The notes beneath the pieces are model-generated. The model was not told where the DNA came from. It worked only from the letters and a program-made list of their open reading frames with translations, and ran no database searches. Positions 37,301-49,700 of a stretch of DNA of 64,000 bases are shown piece after piece. Position 1 is the stretch's first letter. The number at the start of each line of letters is the position of its first letter. The translations under genes and the position numbers were made by a program. Location: contig OZ038453.1 in the NCBI GenBank assembly GCA_964036195.1, positions 24,700,352 to 24,764,351 of the forward strand, read 5' to 3'. This DNA comes from Sphaerolaimus hirsutus (lineage: Eukaryota; Nematoda; Chromadorea; Monhysterida; Sphaerolaimidae).

Positions 37301-40300
37301 TATAAATACATAACTTTTTTCAAAGTATATGTATATCTACAATACTTTTTTTACTCACACCCAAATACAGAAAATGTAAAATACTTTTTTTACCTGTACT
37401 CATGAGTACATGTGAGTTCTAGTGATGTTAAAGGCACCGGGGAAAATGGCACCGCACCGCACCGGCACCTTTGCCAACGCATGAAAAGGGCACCTGGCAC
37501 CCTGGGGCACCGGCCAGAAAATGGCACCGCACCGCACCGGCACCGGTGCCTTTTGGAAAAAATGGCACCGGCACCGAAGGGCACCGGCGGGTTGCCGGTG
37601 CTAGCACCGAAAGGCACCGCACCGGGCTGGAATTTCTGAAGTAAATATCGGGCAGTTTCTCAGTGGTCTTACATTTGGAAATGCATATTTCCATGAATTT
37701 TCAACCGATTTTGATGGTTGAGCACTTAAAATGATCAGAATGATGTGGCAATCACTTTTATGAAGCAATTACAATGATTACAAATGAAAGATAAAATATT
37801 TAATTCACTGCAATGTCCATAGCCACTATTGTCTACTGATCGGAGTCGTTGCTGTACAGAGAACGGAACTATCTCTGTCATAATCTGACAACAAATTTTG
37901 AACAAACAAGTAAGATAAATATAAAATATAAAAACGATTTAAAATTCAACAAAAATTATAGATTCGCTCATCAGATCACATATCGGGTAACATGGATTTC
38001 ACAGTAGGTATATTTATTTGATGGGAGGTTTACAAAATAGGCAAAAACGGTTGGGTAAATATATCGCTGTTTTTTGAAATATGAATAAGCACATACTATG
38101 GACAAAATTGCACAGCACATGAAGCCTTGGCCGGTGCCTTTCCCGGTGCCTTTTACTTTGGCCCTGGTGCTAGCACCTTTGGCACCGGCAAAAAAATGGC
38201 ACCGCACCGCACCGGCACCGGTGCTATTCTGAAAAAAATGGCACCGGCACCGGCATGGCACCCCTGAAGATTGCAATGGCACCGCACCAGCACCGGTGCT
38301 GGTGCCCTTCGGTGCCCAGCACCGGGGCACCGGTGCCCCGGTGCCTTTACATCACTAGTGAGTTCATGTGGAAAAATTCATGTCCGATCAATAAGAAATA
38401 AGAAAATGACTTTATGACGAATTTAAAAAAAATATAAAACCCCCTCCAATCGTTTTTCAAATTTTTTTTTAAAAAGCCCAACCCACTCCATTTTATAGGT
38501 GATCTTGGGCTGGGTCTGCGGGCGGAAAGCGCCGGTACCAGGGGGGTCGGTCATGTGCTTCTGGCTGTCGAAGCGGTTCGTTCCTTGGGGGGGGGTTGTT
38601 TAAGGTGTAAGGCGCTTGTAAGGTGCCAATAGTGGTCTAAGGTTTCGAATTGCGCCCTGTATTTTCGTGAAGAGTGATCTACCGCTCGATTTATTCACCC
38701 CTTCCCTTGAATGCCCCCCACCCCGGCCAGCCGATTGAAGGAACAGTAATTCCCCCATGAATAGTTCCCCCGATGGAATGTTCCATTTGTACTTTAGCAA
38801 ATTACTAGAAATCCTTGCCTATTTAACATTATTCATGAAATGAACTGATATCGATGTGGTTGAAAATTTTGACGAAAAATTAACTCTCCCCTTGAATAAG
38901 TCACCCTTCAACAAGTATGACAAAAATCTCCAGGATAACTATTTACCTAATCGTCGAACGGTATAACGACCACGCAAACTACCGTAAATCCTCGAATAAG
39001 TCCCCGGGGGAGTTATTTTTTCCTCAGAATTTTTTGAGGGGGGACTTATTCGAGGGGAGGAGTTATTCGAGGGGGGGAGTTATTTTTTCGTCGGAATTTT
39101 GAGTGAAAAGCATGATCAATATATCATCCGAATGGGGTTAAGTTAGTTGCATAAAGGTCTAAGCCAGTATAGAAATCCCATAATTCATGGAATGAAATGA
39201 ATGTTAGTGTGCATCAAATGCAAAATAATACATACTTTTAATGAACGTATACGTTTTTTTATACGTGGACTTCTTTCCCACCCATAAAATAGGGGGAGTT
39301 ATTCGAGGGGGGGGAGTTATTTTTTCCTCAGCCTGCTTAGAGGGGGGAGTTATTCGAGGGGGGAGTTTTTCGAGGGGGGGACTTATTCGAGGATTTACGG
39401 TAGTTCATATTGGTATCGTATCATCGAAAACGTCAACTCGACTGATGCGTCAACTTATGTATTTTTGTATACTGTATTTCCTCGAGGCTCGAATTACCCC
39501 CCGGGGTTTTTTTTCAGAGTGAAAATTTTGAAGGAAAAACGTGAAAAATGGAACAATAACCACCATTTATAAGTTTTTACAGCCTTATATAAGGAAGTAG
39601 ATGGTATAAACGATGTTCTAACGTAACACTCTAACTTAAGTGTTTTGAACGTCTGTTATGCATTTCCCGGACCACAAATTCATAGTGCCCATTTTGAGGG
39701 GGGGGGGGGGGTATTTCGAGGAAATACGGTATTTGTTACTAAAAATAGCATTTTTCTATCACATTTTCTCGTTGGTCAACTAAGTTCCGTCAACTAAATA
39801 ATCGTCAACTAATTTCGAGGAATTTGTTACACCAATAGAAAACAACCCGACACATACCCGACTGGAATGGCAGATGCCCTTCAGAACGCATGTCTCTCTT
39901 GCTGTGTTTGCCGCGCACAGTTGTCAACTGGTTTCTCCTTTTCCACATGTCAACTTCCTGAAAGGGGGGGGGTTGGAAATGCGAACTCGTAATTGTGTGT
40001 GAAAATGTTGTTGGGTTTGTAAATCTGATATTATATAATGATTCATTATTGTTTGTAGGTATTTGGAAGTGATGATATAAATTTTTATCGTTTTACCTTT
40101 AAATACCCCCCCCCCCCGCACGAGGTTGCACGTTGTGGATTTGTCGACTTCTTTCCCAACATTCTTGCATTTAACAATATTGTCAAACTTGACACTATTA
40201 GAAGGGAAATAAGCATGTGATGACAATTTTGTTTGTAAAGTAATGAAAAATGGGCCAAATGCTGTTTTCAGACCTAATTCGAAATTTTCAAAACTTATAC

Positions 40301-42943
40301 AAGTCGACTTTTAGAATTGTGCGCCTCAAATATATTCTCGTGAGTTTTACCATTTCAATCGCGAGGCAAAGGGTGGCACACACTAGTTTAGTACACCACC
40401 GAAATTTGGGAAACCCAAAAATCCATTTAGAACACTATTGAGTTTACTAGAATGAAGAGTCTGTCAACTACTGTTGACGGCGATCAAAGATAATTCATTC
40501 AGGTAAACTGAAATGTGTTTAAAACGGATTTACCTATGAGTTTGATAAATTTTAGCCGTGTACCAGTGTGTGTAGTGCTTTTTGCTTTGCGATTGAAATG
40601 GAAAAACTCACGAGAATATATTTGAGGCATCCAATTCTAAAAGTCAAAAAGTCCAAATTTTGAAAGTCGAAAGTTGAAAATTTGAAACTTTCACATTAGG
40701 CCCAGAAACATCTGGTCCATTTTTTTTCATTTTTCCCCATAAATTTCTTGACATCACAACCCCCCCCCCCAAAAAAAAAATAATAAAAAAATTCACCTGC
40801 TGACTCTGGGTAGCCCTGCCATAATCACCAGCCTGATTAGGCACAATACTCTCAGTTTTCCTGTCAATTATAGGCCCCCTCCTTTCATCGCCATCCTTGT
40901 AAATCCAGTGGACGGTTTGCAACCTAATTGTGCCTTCAGCCAGCATGCCTTTTTTGCTGCAGCCTTTTCCATCTCCTGTTTGTTGACGGAGCATGCCCTC
41001 TGCTTGTTTGTCCACTTCGATCGTGCTGGGGGGGGGGTGTTGATTGAGGGTGAAGGGTAGGGGGTTGATTGAGGGTGAAGGGTGGGGTTGGAGGGTGAGG
41101 GAGGTTGATTTTGAGGGTTTTTTGGTGAGTGGTTTGGGTTTGGTGGATTGTTTTTTTCAGTGTTTTTTTACATTGTGCCTTCACACTGCTTTTCAGCCAA
41201 AATTTCGAAAACTGAAAAATCGGTGTGAGTTTAATGCCCCTATAAACACTAGTTGACATTGGACGTGAGGCGTCAACTGGGACGACTGGTCTCCATTCAG
41301 ATTGTAGTTGATCAGTCGCGGGACGATATTCAAATGCATATACCAATATTCATTTCTTTTTTGAAATTACGGCATGCTTATAGGGTTCAAACGGGATCCC
41401 GACCCTGAATCCCGAAACTTTCCGGGATTCAGCTGTCCCGATCCCGAATCCCGAAACTTTCCGGCATTCAGCGGTCCCGATCCCGATCCCGAAACTTTCC
41501 GGGATTCAGCGGTCCCGATCCCGATCCCGAAATAACAAAAAAACGAATCCTGATACCGAGACGTCAATCCCGATCCCGATCCCGAAAACTCAAAAAGCCC
41601 ATCCCGATCCCGAAAAGTCAATCCCGTTTGAACCCTACATGCGTAGTTAAGGATTGTCATGCGACCCGACAAATAAAATCGGAATTGACATTTTAACAAG
41701 TTGATATCCAGCATCGAGTAGACACTTCCTGTTTCCATTCCATTTTTCACTTTTTCCACATTTTTACCCCTTTTCACACCTAAAACCCCCCATAAAATTC
41801 AAACAACCCCCCGCTCACCCCTTATCAGTTTTCCACAGTTGGTTCCTGGGCATGCCGATACCGGTCATACCTTTCTGGGACGAAAACCAGTTGACACCGG
41901 TTTGCCCATTGAGCATGGTCTCGCCCGCGCGCAATTGCTCGTATGTCCAGTCTTGCTGCATTTTGAGTTGACGGTTTTGGGTTGGGGTAATTGGCCCTAT
42001 GCATACTAGTTGACAAAGACACCAAATGTCAACTGTCAACTGTCAACTTGCTGACGAGCACCGACGAAAGATGTTCAAATGCAAAACTGTTTAATCAGCT
42101 TCGTTTACAACATGATTCAACACATTTCCATTTGAACATTGTTTGTCGGATCGTGAGAATGTTTTGAATTGGGATGGGGACCAGTTGACATTTGGTGTCC
42201 TTGTCAACTAGTGTTTTGTGCAGGCGCTAATTTTTTTTTGATTTTGGGATTCGATTGGGTACTTTGGGGCCTTTACCGGAATATTTTCGCACATTTTTCG
42301 CCAGTGTAGAGATTTTTCTAGTGTGACATGTTTTTTAGGCAGCCTTTCAAACGATTTTGTATATTTTTATCAATCATACAAATTGCTATTTTGATTCGAA
42401 TCCACATGGAAACTGAAAGCATGATACTTCTTATTTTTATAATGAATACCTATGTCCGCCAGAAAATAAAGGATGTTTGAGCATAACCAAAGGTTAATTA
42501 TTGGGGATAAATTGTGACAGTTTGGAAAAGCTGGTGCTACTCACAGACCCTGTAAAATGCCCTGTAAAGTTTCAAACGTCATGCAAAATGTTTAAACATG
42601 TAAAATGTCCTGTAAAATGTCACGCATAGTGTCAAAGGTCATGTAAATTGCCCTGTAAAACGACAAAAGTTCCCCAAATTTACCTGTAATTTTACATTTT
42701 ACAGGGTCTAGGAATGACCTCTGGTCTGGGTCACTTGACTGCTAGTGGTTTTGGGAATATTTTAAAAAATTTCAATTTTATGAAATATTTTCACATTCAA
42801 TATTATTTGATGTAAAACTCAACACAAACTTCATTTTTTATCAAAACTTCTATTTGTGGCCGGCCATTGGCTATTTCTAATTAATATTCATACATTTACT
42901 ATTCCAATAATATAAAAATGTAGAAAATTCTACTCACCGGCAT
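33702..42943 (-). CDS. Calponin-like (CLIK) repeat protein with charged helix and poly-Glu tail, UNC-87-like
   Basis: Exons: 42943-42938, 41955-41819, 41025-40797, 39957-39858, 38583-38487, 37088-36968, 36501-36379, 35493-35290, 34456-34379, a possible 18-nt exon 34054-34037, and 33746-33702; 379 or 385 residues, phases consistent. CLIK motifs: VNWFSSQKGMTGIGMPRNQ (23-41), a degenerate GKGCSKKGM, SIVPNQAGDYGRATQ, GTNRFDSQKHMT, GVNKFDSQKLTG and GSNKFDSQKAMTGIGMPRNQ (252-271). No calponin-homology domain precedes them. Residues 272-339 are a Glu/Lys/Arg/Ala-rich single helix or coiled coil (ERKRKEEEDKKKQIEAER); the end is acidic with 14 terminal Glu. CLIK proteins bind and stabilise actin filaments, notably in muscle (known); that role here is inferred. 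The first coding exon is only Met-Pro. Confidence 0.85.
34589..34786. repeat. Palindromic element in CLIK gene intron 8
   Basis: Nearly perfect arms: GGCCAGTTCCGCAAATTGAG and its complement CTCAATTTGCGGAACTGGC, with further AAATGGC/GCCATTT words inside. A second copy is at 63611-63778. It has no coding content and would fold into a long hairpin. Confidence 0.75.
35550..35970. repeat. TACCGTA-ended G/C-run element in CLIK gene intron 7
   Basis: Starts TTACCGTAGTACCTCGAAATA and ends GAGGTAATACGGTA. The interior is GGGGGTTTATTCGAGGGGGG-type words. The ends are complementary and abut TA, so a TA target duplication is possible but not provable from one copy. Confidence 0.55.
37420..38357. mobile_element. 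hAT-like miniature element, family E (GGCACCG arrays)
   Basis: Perfect 8-bp duplications GTGAGTTC (37412-37419 and 38358-38365). The termini TAGTGATGTTAAAGGCACCG and complement lead into subterminal arrays of GGCACCGCACCGGCACCG words (37430-37630 and 38130-38345). The middle is A/T-rich and non-coding. It lies in CLIK gene intron 5. Confidence 0.86.
38690..39405. repeat. Cluster of CGAATAA/GGGGG elements in CLIK gene intron 4
   Basis: The clearest unit runs from ACTACCGTAAATCCTCGAATA at about 38980 to TATTCGAGGATTTACGGTAGT ending near 39404, with GGGGGGAGTTATTCGAGGGG words inside. A related unit with AGTGAAAATTTTGA and TATAAGGAAGTAGATGG follows at 39470-39734; a near-copy of that one is at 27320-27566. 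Confidence 0.6.
41381..41637. mobile_element. hAT-like miniature element, family F (ATCCCGATCCCGA array)
   Basis: Termini TAGGGTTCAAACGGGAT / ATCCCGTTTGAACCCTA. Flanks CATGCTTA (41373-41380) and CATGCGTA (41638-41645) are 8-bp duplications with one mismatch. The whole interior is tandem TCCCGATCCCGAAAC units. It lies in CLIK gene intron 2; a second copy is at 60479-60924. Confidence 0.85.
42003..42217. repeat. ACTAGTTGACA palindromic element
   Basis: Ends ACTAGTTGACAAAGACACCAA and its near-complement TGGTGTCCTTGTCAACTAGT, with GACGAGC/GATCGTGA words inside. Its left part touches the acceptor region of CLIK gene exon 2. A near-copy is at 58839-59101. Confidence 0.65.
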
Positions 42944-45900
42944 GATGGCAGCTTTCTCTTGTAATTTTCTTGAATTTCAAGTAATTAATGGCAGTGATAA
43001 AAATAATCAAAATAAAATTAAATATTTCCTCTTCTCGGTGCAGGCTTCCACAAATGTGAGATAATTAAAATCTGCAAATTTATCACAAATGCATCAAATT
43101 GGGGCAATAATTCCTCAAATCCCTAAATACCATACCCAATTTGATGCTATTTATATACAGTGCATTTAGCATACAACTGGCTAGCTAAAAGTGAAATAGG
43201 CAGTGAGACACTTTTGAAATTGTGAAGGGGAAAACTTGGAAATTGGAGGCAGGGCACTCAAAAATGGCTTCAGGTAGTTTTATATTTTTGCTTCATATGC
43301 TGATTTCTGTGTGTGGTTACTGTACTTTGAGACTACAGTAATCAGAGTGATTTTGGGGCATTGCAAATGTGAAACAATTGATGAAAATGTGATCATTCTT
43401 TGTGATGCAGATATTGCATTCATTGATGATGAGTATGTAAATAAAAATGAAATGAAATATTTCATCTGAGCATTGAAAATGGGTGATTTTTAGAAAATAT
43501 TATCTCAGAAAAACTATTAAAGGGAAAATATAATTAGGTAAATTTCTAGAAAATCCTGCAAAAAATAAATATAAAAATCTCATATTTTTGAATTTTCTGA
43601 CATTTGTAAATACAAATCTCCAGCAGATTGTTTCAATACTATATTGCAACTTAAATTCACTGCCCACATTAAATTCCACAAAACACTGTAATAATATGAC
43701 AATACACTGACCGATCTGACCCGTGGGCGAAAAATACAGGTAAAATGCACACAGTTCCAGTCAAATTTATACTTTGTATTTGAGGCTATAGCTTTGTTTG
43801 CCCAGCCCAAGGGCGCTGTTTTCAGACAGCTAGATCGAAAAATGTAGTGTGGAATCGTGAGGGGGAATTTTGGAGTTTTTTTGGTGATTTTTGGGTGGGG
43901 TAGAATTGAAAAAACCAAAAATTGTGGATAAAATATTTTGTTGGTGTTGTGAGAATGAGTGCTTTGATTTTAATTTCACGTTGAAATCATTTTTATTTCA
44001 GTTGAAACACTATCATTTCTGGAAAAATGTTCTGTCACAAGTTCACATTGATTCAAGTTTTCTCGGGGTGTAAAAATTGGCTTCCAAAATTGACACTTGA
44101 CTCCAAAAAGTGAATTTCTTCACTACAGCCCGCAGTTAAGTTTTATTTTTGCATCTAAGATAGCTGTGACCTCTTGAGCGCGCCTATAAAATACTGTATC
44201 TTAAATTTGGTACTTATGTACATAAGTATACACAATGAGAGTTATGTTACTTATCCAAGAACTGTACATTTTAAATTATGAGGGAGAAAAAAACATTTAT
44301 GAGATGTGTAGGTATGTAAATACTGGGATGAAATGCAGGCATTGAATCCAATGTAGCTGCATACACTAGTTTACTGATGAAATTGTAAAAACCTGGTAAA
44401 CTCATAAACATTTGAAAACTCATAAATCAGCCTTAGACGCATTTGAGTTTACTGGAATGGGTTGTTTTAACTCTCCGTCAAACGTAGTTGATAAACACAT
44501 TTATTCCAATCAACTCAAATGCCATTCAAAGTTGATTTTTGAGTTTCCCATATTTTTTTGTTTACTGTTTACTTACGGCGTGAACTGACTGCTGAATACT
44601 TAAATATGACTTGCATACATATGAAACTGAAATTTTCATTTTTCAAGGAATCGTTCAAATCAGGCGTTATTTTGAACAACTAAGATTTCTTTTGAAGTGA
44701 CACTAAACGATCCTTGAAGGATTCCTGAAAAGTTTTTTATTTGAGTTCGCATATATGCAAACTAGTTTACAGTGGAACCTAGCGCAGTATTTACACTTCG
44801 ATTTTACACCGTGTAATGTTTACTGAAATTAGTTATTTTCAATCCACGTCAACTTGTAGTTAACGGCCACCTCATTGGTTGACATCGCACATAAATGTCA
44901 ACTGAATGTCAACTCAAAACACACAAAAAAAAATCATAAGCACCACACATACAGAAAAAATGAATGTTTGGTGTCACGATATAAAATTAACTATCCTCTA
45001 TCACATAGGAATGTTGAAATCACATAATTAAACAAAATTTAGTTGACACGAATTTTGATGTCAAGTAGTGTCTGTCGGCCTATTCTGGTGAACTTAAATG
45101 TGTTCCATAATATATCTGAATATGTGATATAAATGTGTATATTTAAATACGAGCTCACTTCCCACCCTTTCTTTGTTATCCCCTTTTTGTAAAATTTCCC
45201 ACAATTTTCTTCCGTTCAAATTGAAATTTATTTTCCGCAAATTGACCACTGAAAAGTGCAAAAATGAAGGCATTCACGTTTTATTTTAAAAAATGCGCGT
45301 CACATTTCAAAATCATTGATTGTCTTTGTTTTGTGCAAACCGCCATTGTGACGCTGCAAAAATGGGTAATAAATACTGCTCAAGGTGGTGAGTGAAGAAA
45401 TTTCGGTGTTTTGGTTTACCTGTGATTTTTCATTGGCGGGGAATTTTAATTTAATTTTTAAATGTGCTCATGTATTTTTGATATTTATAGGACAGTGGAA
45501 ATGAATGAATCATTGTGAAGAGATTTGTTTTTTTGTGAGATTTCAAACTTTTTAACCAGTTAACATTTCATTAATACGGTGTGATTTAAATAAATCGGGT
45601 CCATATTTTTTCAGCGCGCCTTTGGCTGTTACCGTATTTCCTCGAATTAACCTCCCTCGAATTACCCCCTGATCTGAGTGACCTGGGACAAAATGACCCC
45701 CCTCGCATTACTCCCATTTTGAGAATGAATTATTTATTAATTAATTACGTGATGTAGATGGCCGCCATTTGCATCTACTTGTTTTCGTAGCTATTTACTT
45801 CAGTTGAAATTTCGACAATATTATTTATGTTTGACTACTTTATTTTTACATTTTTAGTGGGTTGAAACAGAAATTTCACTGAGTTTTTTCGACAAAATTA

Positions 45901-46740
45901 TCATGAAATGTCATGGAAATTTGAAAGAAATAATAATCCCCCACGAAATAATCTTCCCCGTTTTAGTTTTGGGCTACCTTTATATGTCGTTTTTCAAAAT
46001 ATTCATTCAAAATTTTTTCGCAATTTTTCTCTCCATATTTCTAAACAATTTCTCCATCAATGATACCGTTTTACACGTGTATTTACACATGAATTTATCA
46101 AGCATTCATTACACAGTGACAGTGCAAAGACAATTACTTTTTACGCACGCTAATTTTTTTTTCGTTGACTATGCGGTATTGCGGTACTGATCAAAGGTTT
46201 TTCAATTATTTATTTATCTAATAATGTATTTCAACTTTCAAGGTTGCATTTTTTAAGAGTTGAGTGAAGAAGATCAAAGCGATGTTACCCTTTGCCATCC
46301 TAAATCCAACATAATTTGGTTCCGTTTTTGGAATCATGATTTTTGTTGCCGCATGTAAGTTTTTAAATTTTTAAAACGTGTTTCCTGTTGGAAAGGAAGT
46401 TGAAATTTATCACTTTGCAGGCTTCATAACATTCCATTTGGATACGGCAATAGCTACGAGTTTATTTCCAGGTATTTTATGATACTTGAATTTTTTCCGA
46501 AATTCAAAATGATTACTTAACATATTTAACACCTTTCCAGGTATCAAACTTGATGGCAAACAAAATCGACCAAAATTGGGCATTTACCCACCAAATTGTT
46601 AGATTTTTTTGAAGATATTATACGAGTATCTTTTGTGCAGCCAGTCTCTTATAGAACCTCATTTTAATTTGTCTCATCGAAAAATTGGAAATATGCCAAC
46701 AAATGACGTAATTCGCATTTATTGGCATATTTCCAATTAC
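42944..46740. other. Intergenic region upstream of the CLIK gene
   Basis: The promoter and 5' UTR of the CLIK gene should lie in the first few hundred bases, but I see no definite box. 44368-44560 is a palindrome of the AACTCATAAATCAGC type. 44860-45080 has TTGACATCGCA/GTTGACACG words. 45632-45730 is a CTCGAATTA/CCCC element. No coding gene is recognised. Confidence 0.4.
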
Positions 46741-46756
46741 CTATTCTGATTTTTAA

Positions 46757-47110
46757 ATAACATAAACAGGGTGCACGCCAGGTCCGCCACCCAAATTCTG
46801 AGTCGGTGCCGGACGCCATATCTCCAGTTGTAGTGGGGGGATTTATTCGAAATTGTGAGGGCATATACTCGAAACCCACCCACTACTATACACGGGCTGG
46901 GGAAGGTCGGCGACCCACCTGAGTGTGGGTCGCCGTATAAATGATAGTTTTTTTGAAAAAATCGCTGTCCACGCGAGGTCCGCCACCAGTTGTTTTTTTT
47001 TGATATAACGGGCTGCCAAACTAAAACTGTTGGGGGGAATTGATCGAAATTTTGAGGGGGTGTACACGACACCCCCCACTACTTTTCACGGAAGGTTGAG
47101 CCCCCTGGCG
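46757..47110. repeat. Twice-repeated CAGGTCCGCCACC block
   Basis: Two diverged copies of one unit follow each other: CACGCCAGGTCCGCCACCC at 46774 and CACGCGAGGTCCGCCACCA at 46970. Each is followed by a (G)n-ATTxATCGAAATT(G/T)TGAGGG block and a CCCACTACT motif. It runs into the left arm of the large hairpin at 47128. Confidence 0.55.
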
Positions 47111-47127
47111 ACCCCCCTGAGAGTGGA

Positions 47128-47902
47128 ACCGCTGGAAAATAATATGATATTTTTGAGAATTCGCAGTCCAGGTTTGGCACTGGACAGCGAAAAATAAAAA
47201 TTACAGTAGAAGTGTCCCGTGGAGGACAAGTGTATAGCCACGTGTAGAAAAGTGTGGTATTTCAAAAAGCAAATTTAAAAATGATAGATTTGATCTGGTT
47301 CGAAAGTGTATTTGACACCCATACACAAGTTCCAGATAAAATTTCGATTTAAGACAAATCTTTATTACACACTTTTAAAGCTGGTTTACGATGCCTTCTA
47401 GGATATGATTTAAGATACAAAATTCATGTAAAACAACATTACCCCAAAAATCAACCATAGCGGGAGATTTTGATGGGGGTCAACACAAAGCTGTCCCACA
47501 TAAGCGAATATTTGTTCCTGGAATGATGTCATCGATGACTATCATTATAGTGACCCCATCAAATCTCCTCCATGGTTGATTTTTTGGGGCAATGTTGTTT
47601 ACGCGAATTTTTACCTTAAATCATCTCCTAGAAGGCATCGTAAACCAGTTTTAAAAGTGTGTATTAAGAATTTGACTTAAATCGAATTTAATCTGGAACT
47701 TGTGTATGGTGTCAAATACACTTTCATACCAGATCAAATTTTTCAGTTTTAAAATTTTGCTTTTTGAATACACACTTTTTACAGTGGTATACATTGTCCT
47801 CCAAGGGACATTCTATATGTAATTTTTTATTTTTGGCTGTCCAGTGCTTATAATACCTGGACAGCGAATTTCTCAAAAAATATCATATTATTTTCCAGCG
47901 GT
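47128..47902. repeat. Large hairpin ending at the assembly gap
   Basis: The left arm (47128 to about 47485) starts ACCGCTGGAAAATAATATGA; the right arm (about 47549-47902) ends TCATATTATTTTCCAGCGGT. Arms match along about 350 bp with scattered differences, for example GGTTTACGATGCCTTCTAGG and its partner near 47630. The gap of N begins on the base after the right arm. Confidence 0.8.
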
Positions 47903-48102
47903 NNNNNNNNNNNNNNNNNNNNNNNNNNNNNNNNNNNNNNNNNNNNNNNNNNNNNNNNNNNNNNNNNNNNNNNNNNNNNNNNNNNNNNNNNNNNNNNNNN
48001 NNNNNNNNNNNNNNNNNNNNNNNNNNNNNNNNNNNNNNNNNNNNNNNNNNNNNNNNNNNNNNNNNNNNNNNNNNNNNNNNNNNNNNNNNNNNNNNNNNNN
48101 NN
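47903..48102. other. Assembly gap (200 N)
   Basis: Exactly 200 undetermined bases. The round number suggests an estimated or placeholder gap. It sits at the outer end of a hairpin arm. Confidence 0.99.
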
Positions 48103-48640
48103 GCATAAGGAATTTAGACACCAGTGACAACTTTGAAGTGTTATAACTTTTGATTGGAAAAAGATATGGACTGATTTTTGGGCCAGATGAATTATTTTTG
48201 TCTAAGGTATATGATTGAACATTCAGAAAAATATATTTTTCATGTCAAAAAACGGGTCAGATAAGCATACGGAATTTAGACGTCATTAATCAGACCTCAA
48301 AATTGGAATCTACAGGTTGTACCGATCATTTTAAGTGTTAAACGATTCAAAACAGCCCAGAAATTGTCGAGTTATAAAACTTCAAACTCAATCATCCAAA
48401 TCAGCCATGTTTATCATTTTCATCGACCACCTTTTTATGGACCCCTTATCTCTGGCCTGGGGGATTATTCAAGCAAACAACTTTTTACCAGTAGCCCAAA
48501 CCTTAAACCCCAACATACTCAAATGGGATCAAAATTGGGCAAGAGACAAGTCACTGGGAGGAGACAAAAGTGTTTTGGACCCATGGCCTCCCATTTCTCT
48601 ATTGAGAAATGTCCCAACTATTCAGCACGGTAGTTTGTAT
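48103..48640. repeat. Diverged copy of one arm of the foldback element at 54245-55320
   Basis: Shares with 54890-55290, in the same order and orientation, ACTTTTGATTGGAAA, AATTTAGAC, TGGAATCTACAGGTTGT, GATCATTTTAAGTGT, CACCTTTTTAT and CCCCAACATACTCAAATGG or near forms. The other arm, if present, would fall in the gap. The frame at 48335-48811 is therefore probably repeat sequence. Confidence 0.65.
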
Positions 48641-49382
48641 CAAATATGCACATTCTATCGGAATGGAGCTAGAAAAATGATTGGTGAGATATATTCATCA
48701 GATGAAATTTGGGGGAAAATTTTTGGCGGACTCCCACAGCAGAATCGGTGGCTGCATGGGGGTCCCCCCTGGGCTGCATGTAGGCACCCCCTGCATGCAA
48801 CCCAACCTTAGTTATCAACCACCCCCCTCGCATTTGGGCCAAGTTACAGACAGGTGAATTTTTTTCTCCAAAAGTTCCATCTATATCGGCCGGGACTGTA
48901 CCAAGCGACAGATAGATGCCTTGGCGCCATTTTTATGGATGTACACTACCGTGCAGAATAGTTGAGACTTTTTGCGCTGCATGATTAAAGTTGCCAGAAT
49001 TTCGAAATGGTCGATATGCAAAACATTTGGATACTATACATGGGTACACTGGGGGGTTGACTACACATGCCCAGGATGACCGCCCCTCGAGTTCAAATCT
49101 GCATATATTCCTGGTGTACAAACATTAACTCAGCTTGTTCATGTTTCAGAATAGTTGAGACTTTTCTTGTTTTGGGCAGTAGCCACCCAGTATCTCACTT
49201 TAAAGTCTATATCCAATTCCTATGTTCATTTTAAACAAAATTTTCACCATGGCAACTGCTTGCCTGCATCGCTGAGCTCTGTGTATAGCAAGAAACATTC
49301 TAAGCATGAACAGCATATGGCAATGCATATATGGAAATGTGGCATTCATTTATTTTTGCTGCAGTTTTGCATCCATTGCTAG

Positions 49383-49700
49383 CAGTGGCGTAGCCAGGGG
49401 GGGGCGGGGGGGGGCGGCTGCCCCCCCCCCCTTCCGGAGTGAGACATGGAAATGTCAGGAAATGTGTTCTCGTGCAACGATTTTGGGGTCAATTTTCAAA
49501 AAATTTGCGCGCGAGCGCATTTTTGCTTAACATTACTGGCATTTTCACTTCATAGATCGCGATTGCCTCAAGCTGTGTGAAAATGCAATCATTTGTGTCC
49601 ATGTCGCTGTAAATATATGTATGTTTAATCGCTGAAAAAGCCTATAGGTATATTTTGCCCCAGCGAATATACCTCGAAAATGTTCCTGAATGAAAAACTG
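49383..49700. repeat. Left end of a family A-like element, right end not found
   Basis: CAGTGGCGTAGCCAGG followed by a G-run, GGCGGCTGCCCCC and TTTGCGCGCGAGCGCA, as in the other family A copies (12638, 58424). No complementary right terminus is seen before 49720, so it is truncated or diverged. Confidence 0.5.

Noticed and set aside
37390..38330. Frames rich in Gly-Ala-Val-Pro / His-Arg
   Set aside because: Translations of the GGCACCG arrays of the family E element.
41367..41777. Ser-Gly-rich 136-residue frame
   Set aside because: Translation of the CGGGATCGGGATC array of the family F mobile element.
48335..48811. 158-residue plus-strand frame after the gap
   Set aside because: Most of it is homologous to a foldback-element arm at 54890-55290, where the frame is not kept.
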